DNA from: Ancylostoma caninum
Taxonomy: Eukaryota; Nematoda; Chromadorea; Rhabditida; Ancylostomatidae
DNA: 64,000 bases
Assembly: GCA_037903475.1 (NCBI GenBank)
Contig: JBAJFG010000226.1
Span: 124,001-188,000, forward strand
Direction: 5' to 3'
A program made the translations under genes and the position numbers. The notes under the pieces are model-generated. The model did not search any database. It saw only the letters and a program-made list of their open reading frames with translations, and was not told where the DNA came from. Numbering within the stretch: the stretch's first letter is position 1; each line of letters opens with the position of its first letter. Below are positions 27,561 through 38,806 of this stretch, in pieces.

Positions 27561-28670
27561 CAGGGATGTGCGTAACAAAAATTTCAATTTTCGTAAATCG
27601 TAAATCGTAAATTCTCCAAAACCGCCGTAAATCGTAAATCGTAAATCGTAACTGAGAGTCCGAGTAGCATTACAAGATTCAGATGATTTCAACTCGTTTC
27701 ACAACAAAGTCATTCTCAAAATGATCTGAGGTATGTATCTACTGCAGAATTGATCACTGAACTTCGCCATCTTATCACTAGAGTGGTAACATTGTGATGA
27801 ATGGACAACTCTTTTCTCGATATTTTGAGCGAGCTGTTCACTTCTAAAGTGTTATTTATCGCTGCATTGGAGAAAATTCTCTTCATCCTGGTCGGTGTTT
27901 CTGAAGCAAACGTAAACGTGGTTTGATGGTTCTATGTGTTTCCGTGCGAACCGAGCCATTCACACCGTGGGGCAGGTGAATTGGTACTGAAGGAGTTTGA
28001 AAGGTTAAAGCGCTGACTCGGTCTCCAGTTGTCCCAGCAAGTCACTGCTTAGGGCGCATGCGCATTCAATACCTCTGCGATTATCAATAAAGTAGGATGC
28101 GTGCTGCATCTCTAAAAAGAATTATTTCTTGTACTTTATCAAATTGTTTATAGACACTACTAATTGGTTCATGAGAGCTCGACCAGTAAGAAAACCTTTT
28201 CGAATAAGACATCACACCGCAGTTGAAGTCAAAAAAACAAGGCAAAACGTTTTGCCGAAGGAAACAGGCTGGGCGGACAGCTTGTTCCACCTACGGAAAC
28301 TGAAAAACGGAGCTGAAAATGCGGTGTTCTCGACCATTTCATTCAGACCTTTGAGCTGAACTTTTCCAACAGATCTTCTCTATGGACGCGATAATGAAAA
28401 TGCTATATGCCGCCTTCTTCGAATAATAGAAACTACAAGCCAAACGAGCATTTCACTCTTGGCTTTGCTGCAAAATGCAAACACAGAGACATTATGCACA
28501 TTTACTCTCAAGCAAAAACGCTATGACGAGATTCGTTTCTTGTAGTTATTTATGAAATTGTTACGAAATTTGGGTCATTTTTCGTAAATCGTAAATCGTG
28601 AAAAAAAATCGCCAAAAATGGCCGTAAATCGTAATTCGTAAATCGTAAATCGTAATTACGCACATCCCTG
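27561..28670. mobile_element. hAT-type MITE inside the gypsy element
   Basis: 1110 bp. Ends CAGGGATGTGCGTAA and TTACGCACATCCCTG are inverted repeats of 15 bp. The gypsy sequence gttgggat is duplicated on both sides (27553-27560, 28671-28678), the 8-bp signature of hAT. Arrays of the heptamer CGTAAAT lie near both ends (27590-27651, 28579-28655) in the same orientation. The interior is AT-rich with no transposase recognised, so it is non-autonomous. Confidence 0.9.
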
Positions 28671-31600
28671 GTTGGGATCGGTCCTTGTGGAGTGCACTGG
28701 ATCGGTCCTGTGTAGAAGGGTCGCCGTTGGTACAAGGCAATAGCGGGAAGTCGAACTCATCCGTGAACCTTGTAGCGGCGGTGTGGCAAGTCCGTGGACG
28801 TAGTTGGTTAGCTTGACGTCTCCATAGCTGGCCATCAACGTGGACATCATAAAGGCATTGTCCATGGCGTAGAAGGACACGACCCGGAGACCATCTGGGG
28901 TAACCTTTCCGGTAGTCTCTCGTCCATACTAGAGCGTCAGGTTCGAGCAACCTTGGGCGTGCTCCGTGGTGATGGTTGAGCTGGTTTTCCATCTTGTGGT
29001 CACGTCGATTCTCTGTGGTCGGCTCGGACGGTTTCAATAGGGTCAGCGTGGAGCGTAGACGTCTTCCAAGGAAGGCTTCAGCGGGTGTCTGTTTTCCAGG
29101 CAAGGTCGGGCAAGGAGTGCGACGATAGTTGAGCAGGAACTTTTGCAAGGCTTCTTGTGTCGTTCCCTCCCCTCTGAGCTTTTCGAAGGCTCTCTTAAAA
29201 GTGTCGACAAACCTTTCGGCTTGCCCGTTGGATTGCGGGTGGAACGGGGGCGATCGGAGATGCTTGATTCCGTTCTGGCAACAGAAGTCGCTGAATTCCC
29301 TGGACGTAAATTGTGTCCCATTGTCGGTCACGACTGTGTTTGGGTAACTGAATCGGGCGAATATGTGGCGGAGTTCTTGGATTGTAGCAGTCGATGTCGT
29401 AGTTGACATTTCAATGATCTCCGGCCATTTGGAATAAGCGTCCACGATGACTAGAAACATTCGTCCTTCAAGTGATCCGGCAAAGTCAGCGTGAACACGA
29501 ATCCAGGGCTCATCTTCGATCGGCCACATCGTATTCTTGACTGGGTTCTTGGCGCATTCCTGACAGCGAATGCAGGATTTCACCTTGTCCTCGATGTCCT
29601 TGTCGATGTTCATCCAGTAGCAGTAGTCTCTGGCAAGCATTTTCATCCTTGCCATTCCTGGATGGCCATCGTGTAAGTCTTGGAGGACGGCCGCCTGTAG
29701 CACATCTGGAATGACGATGCGATCGCCAAACATTAGGCATCCTCGTTGTGTCGTGAGGCTGTTGCGGATGGAGTTGAAACGCAGAAGGCGATCCTTCGGC
29801 TTCTTCGGCCATTCTCCAGTCTGTACGTGGTGAAGCACGTTCCTGAGAAGAGTGTCCTTCTGGGTTTCTTCGGCAATGTCATCCGCGGTAAGTGGCAGTT
29901 TGGCAGATGCATTTGTGAATAGATTCACGGCGTCGACGTTGATTTCGGCAATGACGACGTCCTCCAATGGTGTCGGTTGTTCGGCAATAAGGCGGGAGAG
30001 CGCGTGGGCTTGTCCAAAGTCACTTGTGCGCCGGTACTCAATCGTGAAATTGTAGTTGAGTAAAATGAGGGATCAGCGTTGTAGCCGGTTCGCTGTGTAG
30101 ACGGGAATGCCCTTCTTACTTCCAAAGATGGTAAGAAGTGGCTTGTGGTCTGTTAGCAGCTTGAACTGCCGGCCATGGAGATAGCGGTGGAATTTCCGCA
30201 CCGCCTAGACGAGGGCTAGGCCTTCTTTCTCCACTTGTCCATAGTTCTTCTCGGCGGTTGCAAGGGCGCGACAGGCATGGGAGATCGGCTTTTCCGAACC
30301 GTCCGAGAAACGATGTGAAATGACCGCTCCGATCCCATTCTCCGACGCGTCGGCCGCGACAACGATCTCCTTGGTGGGGTCGAAATGGGTGAGCAGCAAA
30401 TCCGATGACAGGACCTCCTTGGCGTGGTTGAAGGCTTGCTGACAATCGGCTGACCAGTTGAACGGTGTGTCCTTATTGAGTAGGTTGTCCAACGGTGCAC
30501 GAAGTTGGCGCATCTCCTCGACGAAGGCTCCATAGTAATTGAGTAGACCCAAGAACGATCGCATCTGGCCGATGTCCTTGGGTGGTGGCATCTTTTTGAT
30601 GACCTCGATCTTGGCGGGGTCTGGATGATCCTTTTGCATCGATGATACTTCCCAGGTATCGGATTTGGGGCATCAGGAAACTACATTTTTCAATGCGGAC
30701 GCGGAAACCGTATTTTTGGATCCTTTGGAACAGGGCTTCCAGATTTACGGTGTGCTCCTCGATGTTGCGGCCCGTTACTATGACGTCATCGAGGTAAGCG
30801 GCACATCCGTTCAGTCCAGCGATCATGGAATCAATGATCTGCTGAAAGATGCCTGGTGCGGACTTGACTCCGAAGGGCAGACGATTATATCGGAATAACC
30901 CTCGATGGGTATTGATCGTCAACAGTTCCTTGGAGTTTTCGTCGACTTCTACTTGTAGGTATGCGTCGGCGAAGTCCAGTTGGGTGAATACCGTACCGCC
31001 GTTCAGCTTCGTGAAGACGTCGTCCGGCGTGGGTAATGGGTGTTGGTGCAACATCAGTGCATCATTTAGGCCGGTGGAGAAATCGGCGCACAGACGGAGA
31101 GTTCCATTGCTTTTCTTCACCACGACGATTGGTGCGGCCCATCTGGAATAAGTGACCGGAGATAGCACGTCTTCGGCTAGTAGACGGTCGATCTCCTCAT
31201 TCAGAGCGGCGACGTTGGCGTACGGTACAGGGCGTTTCCTTCTGAACACGGGTTGGGCGTCTGCTCTCAACATTAACGTTGCTTTGGTCTTCGTACATCG
31301 TCCGAGACCAGGCTTGAAGACGTTGGCGAACTTGGTCTTCAGTTTGGCAACGATGGTGTCTCGGGAGGCAGCGATGTGGTCCACGACGATTGTTCGGTGG
31401 ATCTGGTATTTCTTGATGGCCTTGTAGAGGTCAGGCAGTTGTTTGATCCACGGCATTCCAAGAACGTTGCAGTCGTCTTCAGCCACAAAGCAGACCCCAC
31501 GTCCGAAGCAGCGTCCGCCGGCAGAGTTGTTGACGGCGAAATCGGCGTCGAAGCATCCACGGATTTTGATTTCGGCTCCAGTATCGAGTAGGAGTTGAAT

Positions 31601-32575
31601 AGGGTGACCATTGATTGTGACGTCCAGGTGTGGGTGGTCATCCTTCTTGAGAGCGGCTACGACCCTTCTGATCTGACAATTACGGCGGGAGTGGCTGGTC
31701 GGACTACGCTGCGGCATCGATTCCTTCTCGTCCGATCGGGGGTGAAACGCATTGGGTTCGTATTTCTTCTGTTGCTGCTGCTTGAACTTCTTCTTGTTAC
31801 GGTTGAAGTTCTTCTTCTGCTGGACGGTATTGACGGAGACATCACCTTCGAGCATCCGGGAATCCTCCTTGTAAGACTTGATGAGCTGGCATTCCGCAGT
31901 AAGATCTTTGAGAGTGATCTTCTCTGACTGGTCCAGCTTCCTCAGCAGTCTGGTGCGGTATTCGGCAAAGTCCGGTCCTTGGAATCCAGCGACATAGAAT
32001 AAGCACTGGAGGCCGTCGAAGTCGATTGTGTCCAACTTGGCGTCCGTGCACTTCGTTTTCACCAGCATTTCGTAGTTGGTGAAGTCCTGGCCTTCGTATC
32101 TGGTTCTGAAGCATTCAAATCGGCGTCGGAATAGCGTTTTCGCAGATCCGAATTGACGCTCCAGCACTTGTACGACTTCCTTCCACGGCACATCGAACGG
32201 CTGCTTGGGTGCGATAGCTCCCGTCAGCATTTGATGGCAGTCTTCATCCAGTCGAGAGACGAGTAGTCGTGTGTTGTCCTTCTCATCAAGGTCGCCGCTC
32301 TCGTTGTCGAAGAGCTCCTGGTACCGTTTCAGCCAGATGTCGAACGTGCGGCCTCGATCGGGATCGTAGACAAATTTCTCGATTCTGCGATGGAGGGAGT
32401 CGAAGATGGCGTGCTTGTCCCTCACGACGATCGGGGTGGCGGTGTTGACGGCAGACGGGGCGGCGGACATCTTCTCCATGAGCTTTGCGAGAACGGCTCC
32501 TTGTTCGTCCATTCGGCGAGCCTGGAGGTCGAGCTGCTGCTGCACGGCCTGAAGAAGAGCGGGAAGAGCGTCCAT
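28671..32575 (-). pseudogene. Ty3/gypsy gag-pol, frameshifted and with two nonsense codons
   Basis: The frame opens at 32575 with a gag-like region, then a degenerate zinc knuckle (the HX4C half is present near 31700, the first cysteines are lost), a protease with LLLDTGAE (about 31590), and a reverse transcriptase with YLDDVIVTG (about 30760). A frameshift lies near 30620-30640 at the end of RT. The other frame carries RNase H (AADASENGIGAV, HRYLHGRQ). It is interrupted by TAG at 30205-30207 and TGA at 30073-30075, both where tryptophan is usual. The integrase follows, with an HHCC-type HX..H...CIRCQEC segment, HADFAG, VTDNGTQF and the downstream glutamate in NGQAERF, up to the hAT insertion. 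The element could not produce a complete Pol from this copy. Confidence 0.9.
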
Positions 32576-32605
32576 CGTCGAGAGTCGAGCGGCCTGATCG
32601 CCAGT

Positions 32606-32813
32606 TGTAGCGTCCTGCGGCTGTGACGAAGGCGGTAGGTAGGATATTTATTGAAGCAGCTGAATTATGGAACAAATCTCCTCCTTTTATATGGGTCTCC
32701 TTATATACCGGAGATCACGGAGGTCACGAAATCAGGATAAAAGAGATCACCTACAATATTCCTGGATCTACTGGTGGGTGGTCATCGTGATCACAGGAGC
32801 TCGGGCTCCAGCA
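32606..32813 (-). repeat. gypsy LTR (5' in element orientation)
   Basis: Partner of 27222-27429, followed at right by the TATAT duplication and the continuation of the BEL LTR. On the minus strand it would carry the element promoter. Confidence 0.95.
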
Positions 32814-32818
32814 TATAT

Positions 32819-32902
32819 TATACTTGTCCGTATTATCTACCGTGTGCGGGAATAAATCTGTGATTCCCAGTCGTCCACCCCCTCACTTGGCTGCCCTACA
32901 AA
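32819..32902 (+). repeat. BEL 5' LTR, second part
   Basis: Continues the BEL LTR after the gypsy insertion, ending CCCTACAAA. It contains GGAATAAATCTGTGATTCCC with a possible AATAAA polyadenylation signal, also present in the 3' LTR. Confidence 0.9.
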
Positions 32903-32903
32903 T

Positions 32904-32916
32904 TGGTGCATCGGCC
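32904..32916 (+). other. BEL primer-binding site, tRNA-Gly type
   Basis: TGGTGCATCGGCC begins one base after the LTR. It is complementary to the 3' end of metazoan tRNA-Gly(GCC) including CCA, as I know that tRNA (TGGTGCATCGGCCGGG is the expected complement). tRNA-Gly priming is known for BEL/Pao elements. Confidence 0.75.
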
Positions 32917-32932
32917 AGTGATCCTACCCTGA

Positions 32933-33295
32933 GTTCTCTTTGCGCGTCCTTCACCGAAGGAACCAGAGAACTTAGGCAAAAGACCAGCGTGGCAGCACAC
33001 TAGCCACAAATCCTTGAAAACTCTCTTCGCGAGTCCTTCCACGAAGGAACCAGAGAGTGGGATAGGTTTTGAAGGGCTAAAACCACTGTCAGACAGTCTT
33101 TTCTCTTGCGAGTCCGTCCGCGGAACCAGAGAAAACCATTAGACCGTAGCTAGGCGAAAGTGAGCAACAGGGCGAGCACAGCAAACGCTCCTCTTGTTGA
33201 TACTTGAGAAGTTCAACCAGAACTCTCAAGTTTGGAAGCAGCACACTGCTCTGAAGGTCTCATTCCCTCGCGAGTCCGTTCAACGAACTAGGGAA
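32933..33295 (+). repeat. Four related hairpins in the BEL leader
   Basis: Stem-loops at 32933-32971, 33020-33058, 33099-33135 and 33263-33295. Each has an outer 6-8 bp stem (for example GTTCTCT/AGAGAAC, ACTCTCT/AGAGAGT, TTTTCTCT/AGAGAAAA, TTCCCT/AGGGAA), a shared CGCGAGTCC-like left strand and an inner short stem (TCCTTC/GAAGGA, TCCG/CGGA, GTTC/GAAC). The stems covary while the shape is kept. They sit in the 5' untranslated leader. Confidence 0.75.
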
Positions 33296-33979
33296 AATCA
33301 AAGGGGCTTGAGCCAGACGAGCAGTGTGCAACAAGTCGAGCAACGCGAAAGCTTGTCTTCCTTCCAGCTCGAGCAGTTCAACTCAAGAACTCTCGAGTTT
33401 CAAAAAAAGGCAAAGGTCTCGGCTTCCAATTGTCAGCCTTTATTCTATAATCGAGCCTTCACACAGCAGGGCACGATTACTGGTAGGGTCCAACACCCTC
33501 AACGGTGAAAAAGACAGTAAAGCGTCCACGCTACGCTTACTGCTCTCTCAACAGAGACCAGGCACCTCCATTGCCAGTCTTTCAGTCGCCCTTGCCTACG
33601 CAAAGGCCGAATTCCTAGTAAGGTCCACGCACCTTCACTGAGGAAAAAACAGCACAGCGTTCAAGCCGACCAGCTACGCTTGCTGTTCACTAGTACAGCT
33701 CAGGCTCATCAATAGCCAAGCTTGCTAGTTAACCAGAGTGTCTTTATCAGACAAGGCACCACGTCTGGTTGTGATCCAAGCATCCTTGGCATCACTCGAA
33801 GAGAGGCACCCGAGCCTATCAGGCCAGCGTGTTCTCTCATAACTGAGTCAAGGCAGACCAGCTGCCATACTCAATAAGTTCACCTGCAGCAAGCAAGGGC
33901 CGAACTCAAAAGGTTGCAGACACTTGTCTCGACCTTCATCAACCACAGAACAGTGACCAAGCTTTCTGTGCATCGAAGA

Positions 33980-36765
33980 GCAAATACTAAGCAGAAGCCA
34001 GTCAAACAAAAAGGCCGAGCTGCAAGTATTTGAGGCAAAAATCAACAACGCCTGCTCTCTCATCAAGTCAGTAGAGGCTGATGTCAAGCGCCTGGACAAG
34101 CCGCTTACATTTCCCGAAGAAAGGAAAGAGTGTGAAGAATTTGTAAGGACAAAAGCAGGAGAATTGACACACCTTCTTACCACCATACAAAGTGCAGTAA
34201 AACTGCAAGAGACCCAGACCAATGCTGCAATAAATCACATTGCTGGGAGGAGTGATCAGAAAGAAAGAGAAAAGCTGATGACAGAGCTCAATAAGCATCT
34301 AGAAGTCGAGTCTCATCAGCTAGAACTGTCAGCAGTGCAGTGGCAGAACAAAGTTCAGTTCAGGCAATACGAACTGGGACAGCAATCCACTCTTCTGCAC
34401 AGCACAGCACAGCACCTAGCACTTCCAGTCAGACAATGAATGACAGAGAAGGAACCGCAGCCAGCAGCGTAACGGAAAGGAGTGAAAGGCTCATCAAGAT
34501 CAGGAAGCCTCTCTTTGAAATACCACCATTCTCTTGCAATTACAGAGAATCCCACAGCTTCTGGACAGTGTTCGAGTCGCTTATCCACGACGACGATGAG
34601 CTCTCCGACACCGACAAATTCCTCTACCTCGAGCAAGCCCTAGAGGGGAAGGCAGCTGCCGCACTAAGCTATATTCCTGTCATAGGAGACAGATACAGTA
34701 CGGCTGTAGTCATCTTGAAAAAACATTTTGCTCGCTCTGCCAACATGGCAGACATCATCATCAACGAGATCGAACGTCTTCACAGAGCGTCGGACAATCC
34801 TAGGAACTGTCGAGAAACGTTCGAAGCAATTAACTCGAAAATCATCCATCTGGAGCAGACTGGGATGAAGATGAACACAGACCGAGTGTGGCGTCGTATG
34901 ATCCTCTCCAAGTTTCCTGAATTCATCTGCACCACAGTAATTCAAAAGGAAACAGAATGCGATCACTCATTTGATGTCAGCGAAATCATGGGCTCGATCG
35001 ACGCTATCATCTCTCTCCGAGAGACCACACCAGAGCTCTCACAACAGAGACGTTGTTCGCGAAAGACAACAGCCGATGCAACTTTCCCAGTCCGGGCATC
35101 AACAGACTGAAACGGAATGAGGAAAGGAACATGCCCAGGAGACAAAAAGGGATGTGCTTGTGCGGACAACCACACTCACCACATGTTTGCCCGACGTACA
35201 CAACTCCAGAAGCGCGTCCCGTTGATGTACGTGAACAAAGAGCATGTTGGAGGTGTTTCGCGAAGAACCACCAATCTAAGGATTGCACTGTCATGGGATT
35301 GTGCCCCAGGTGCAATGAAGGACACCATTCATCACTATGTCTATCGGAAACAAAATGGCAGGAGACAAGATATCAGAATCTTCCCAGACAACCAGGAAGG
35401 GACGTCCGAATGCCACCAGCGATTCGTACCCAAAAGTGGCCGACCAATTGCAGTTACCGTCAACAAGATGAGAATAGAAGCATCCAAACATTGTATTATT
35501 CTCAAAATGGACGCCAATGCACCACAGCAGACAATACCACAACAGTTAACAGTCAGTGTGTGCTACAAATCGCCTCAGCGATGATATTCAATGAGGTTGA
35601 ATGGGATTATCAACCCATCACTTTACTTCTCGATTCCGGATCACAGAAGAGCTTCATCAAATCCGAATTAAGTGAGGATGTCAAGCTAGAAATGATTGGC
35701 TCTAAACCGTTCACAGCTTCTGGTATGGGTGAAATGCAAGATCCCTTCGACTCCAACGAAGTTCAAGTCACGCTTAAGAGCCTTCACAGCTCTAGGAAGC
35801 TCAAGAAACTGCCGATACATACGAAAAAAAAACTGACCACGTCGTTGAGTACAGCAGAGCTGTCGAAAGCTGATCTTGACTTCATTTCAAGCAATAACAT
35901 CATTGTCGCTCAAGAATCACTTGCGAAAACAGTGGTGTCGCCCGACTTGCTCATCGGACAAGATCTTCTTAGCACGATCTTAGACCATAGCAGTCCGGTG
36001 CAGAAACTTCCCTCAGGGCTAATTCTCACGCCGAGTATCTTTGGTTCCATCATCTCCGGAACTAGCCTTATCACGGAAAAGGCGACTGCTGCTGAAATTC
36101 ATCTCAGTGCACTGGTACTAGCCACTCCCATGGATGACTACAGGAAGACGAGTCCGATAAGAGGCGGCACGGATACAGCAGGAGATCCTTTCGACGAAAT
36201 CACGGATAAACTGAAGGACAAAATCATCAACGCATGCCGTGCATCTCATGGAAATGAACACTTAAGCAGCGGTGGAGGAAGCCCTGACTACGGCGTCGCT
36301 TCGGAACTACTGCCAGACCAGAGATCGCGGATGGAGCCCAGAAAACCTGCGAGGAAATTCAGGACTTTCTGGAATCACGATTACCTGAAATTCCGAGACG
36401 ATCGTCGATTGCTTGAAGAGCATGAGAATTCAACAAACAGCGGAAAAGAAGTGCTACCAGTGGCGATTAAGGTTCGCGGAAAGAAGCACCCCAGAAAGAA
36501 AAGAAAGAAAGGAGCTACCAAAGCCGTAAAAAAGCCTGTGCGCTGTGGAATGATGGAAACGTCCAACGCTCGGAGCAGGACCAAGTGCATAAGCAACACG
36601 CGTGCGATCACAACAACTTCTTTGGATTCAACAACACGAATGAAGGATTCGTTACCAGCATGGCAGCAACATTACGGAATGTCAACACCTTGGCTGTACC
36701 GACACTGGCTGTTCAAGCAAGAGTCGCAGCTCAGCACCTCCCGACAAGCGAGGATATGTTTCTGA
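33980..36765 (+). pseudogene. BEL/Pao gag-protease remnant; RT and most of integrase deleted
   Basis: The N-terminal gag portion is in one frame (about 33980-34437, a coiled-coil-like, Glu/Lys-rich segment). The frame then shifts near 34390-34440 to one with a DUF1759-type gag domain (LFEIPPFSCNYRESHSFWTVF, up to 35110). It shifts again near 35050-35110 to a frame with Cys/His knuckles (CWRCFAKNHQSKDC, CPRCNEGHHSSLC) and a DUF1758-type aspartic protease (LLLDSGSQKSFI at about 35625, later LIGQDLL). After the protease, at about 36110-36330, sequence resumes at an integrase C-terminal-like segment (RKFRTFWNHDYL), so RT, RNase H and the integrase core are missing. Frame breaks and the deletion make it non-coding for transposition. 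Confidence 0.85.
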
Positions 36766-37039
36766 GATTTGTAATCATCTGCTGTTATCGCTTCATTGTT
36801 AGGTTAGTGTTGTCTGGTCATTAGTACATTAGCTGTATTTGTTATATTTTACCTGTGCTTGTGAGAGTATTATTTGCGAACTTGTGATTCTCTGAATTGA
36901 TTCTATTCACCTGATGTTTGAAGAATTTTCGTATGTGTAACCCCAAACCTTGTTTGCTTCATATCAGTACCGTTGACTGTGCATTCCTCATCGTTTATTG
37001 TCATTGTCATCCCGACAATTTTTCCTCGTTGGCCCGGAG

Positions 37040-37395
37040 TGTTGATGATTTATAGATCATCAACCATGTATTCCTTATATCTTTTAGGTTCAAAGATCAA
37101 CTATATGTTTACCCATGAGGTATTTCTCACCAGAAGTTGTACTCCTATATCTAATCACTCAACTTGGAGTGACAATTGAGCAGACGGGGTCGACCCTTAA
37201 GACGGCACCCCTTTGTTCCGTTATATCCATTGGCACTTTAGCCAAAGCAGTTCCTTATCGGGTCAACCCCGCCCATTTCTGTGTGCATAAAAGGGGCTCC
37301 CGAATGTATATTATACTTGTCCGTATTATCTACCGTGTGCGGGAATAAATCTGTGATTCCCAGTCGTCCACCCCGTCACTTGGCTGCCCTACAAA
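37040..37395 (+). repeat. BEL 3' LTR
   Basis: Intact 356-bp LTR followed by the aactg duplication. It also shows the undisturbed target site of the gypsy insertion (GAATGTATATTATACTTG near 37312). Confidence 0.95.
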
Positions 37396-37580
37396 AACTG
37401 AACACTAAAGGTGCTCTTGTGATTGGAGGAATTCGATTATGTAGAAATGGAAATAATATCGAGGATGTCGTTATGGGGGGAAACATCTCCAACTTTCGCA
37501 GCGCCTACCTACAAAGGTGCTCGTTTTGAGAGAGTCTGGCTCTCCTTGTATGTCATCCCAGCGGCGTACATTCATTATAA

Positions 37581-38806
37581 CTCAGACACTCGTCGCGGGC
37601 CACCCGCACTACCATTAGCGGCCGGGCAAACGTAGCAGCCGCGGGCCGGCCGCAAATGGGTAACAGGTCCGGCCTGAGATGGCAGGCTGCCGGAAGAATT
37701 ATCATTCGATCACCATTGTGCCTTAGGGGTGCCCATGGGGAACAGTTGACCTTGAGGCTGTGTTATCAATGATTTGTTATCGTTAATGCTTTACTCCAGT
37801 GAAATAATACTTTTTATTATAGAAAAACTTTACATGGAACAGCTGCAAATAAAAAAAATAAACGTACAAATTACCTACTGTATTCTGTAAAGATATGCAT
37901 AGCCTCAATGTAATACAATATGTAAGTGATATAACATAACTATGATTTCTAGAACAATCAATACATTAGGGAAAACAGTGTTGCCTGCAAGGTTAAATAC
38001 AAAACTGACAATCTCATTGAATAAAACCACAACACAAATAATATGGTCTTTCAGTAAGATGAACATGACAGCACACTGGTACTTTGTTTTCTTTTCATGT
38101 AGTGAGAATGAATTCTGAAGATAACAATCAAAGGAGAAGAAGATGAATGTAATCCTATGCATTTCAAGACCTCGTTCTGAGAGCCGGTATTACAATCCAA
38201 ACATGAGATTATCCCTGTCGAATGCTGCGTCCCAAATGTGAGATACCTTCTTCAAGCGGAATTCTACAATGAAACAATTTATGCTTTTAACTAGAGATGG
38301 ATTAAGAAACTTAGAACTTACATCTTTATGACCGACAGATCCGCACAACTTTCACTCTTTCACTCCATTTGACTGCAGTGAGTGCATCTTCCTTGGACGA
38401 TCTTCTAGTCCTCCATGATATAAAACTCGAAAGTTTTCCACAATTAAGTAGAAGGAGCTTTGAAAGTAATGAAGTACCATCAGAAAGTATTTAGACACAT
38501 ACGATGAGAACTCACAATATCCAAACACTGTTAGGAAACAATTTAAGCACATGTCAATACAAAACAAGCAACGAACAAAACGGGAATGAATACTTATAAG
38601 CGAAAAGAATCGATATTGCATGCGTGACCTCGCGCAACGGCGGCGTCACCTTCGCGACGCTGCCAAGTTTTTATGGGCGACCGGGTGGGCCGCTAAAATT
38701 TAAGGGCCGCTGCCCGGCCTGTAGTAAGCCACGCCCACAAAATAGGGCCGCAGCTGGGCCTGTCTTCCCAAATAGGTGTGCGGGCCGCCCGCCCCGAGTG
38801 TCTGAG
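37581..38806. mobile_element. TIR element CTCAGACACTCG..., second insert in the Tc1-like element
   Basis: Left end CTCAGACACTCGTCGCGGGC and right end, inverted, CTCAGACACTCGGGGCGGGC. Both are followed inward by GC-rich CGGGCCGGCC/GGGCCGC repeats, with an AT-rich centre (37740-38620) of no coding value. It is 1226 bp. The terminal ACTCAGACA and GC-rich subterminal parts resemble those of the fold-back at 47678-49126, so the two may be one superfamily. No clean target duplication was found. Confidence 0.65.

Larger units (their letters stand above)
27222..32813 (-). mobile_element. Ty3/gypsy LTR retrotransposon
   Basis: LTRs of 208 bp (27222-27429 and 32606-32813) start TGTAGCG and end CCARCA on the plus strand and differ at only two positions. 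The 5-bp duplication TATAT is at 27217-27221 and 32814-32818. The intact BEL 3' LTR (near 37311) shows the empty target site. The element is oriented leftward: a TGGCGAT-starting putative primer site lies two bases inside the right LTR (32603 downward), and the purine tract AGGAGGGAGG adjoins the left LTR. Gag-protease-RT-RNase H-integrase order on the minus strand identifies Ty3/gypsy. The 3' part is split by the hAT MITE at 27561-28670. Confidence 0.95.
26950..37395 (+). mobile_element. BEL/Pao LTR retrotransposon with internal deletion
   Basis: Identical-length 356-bp LTRs: the 5' one is split by the gypsy insertion (26950-27221 plus 32819-32902), the 3' one is 37040-37395. They differ at six positions (about 1.7%). 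The 5-bp duplication aactg is at 26945-26949 and 37396-37400. The primer-binding site at 32904 matches the tRNA-Gly 3' end. The internal region holds a gag and aspartic-protease reading frame on the plus strand but no reverse transcriptase, RNase H or integrase core, so it is a deletion derivative. Confidence 0.9.

Noticed and set aside
28561..28670. C-terminal extension of the gypsy integrase frame
   Set aside because: This part is the hAT MITE end read through in frame; the gypsy sequence stops at 28671.
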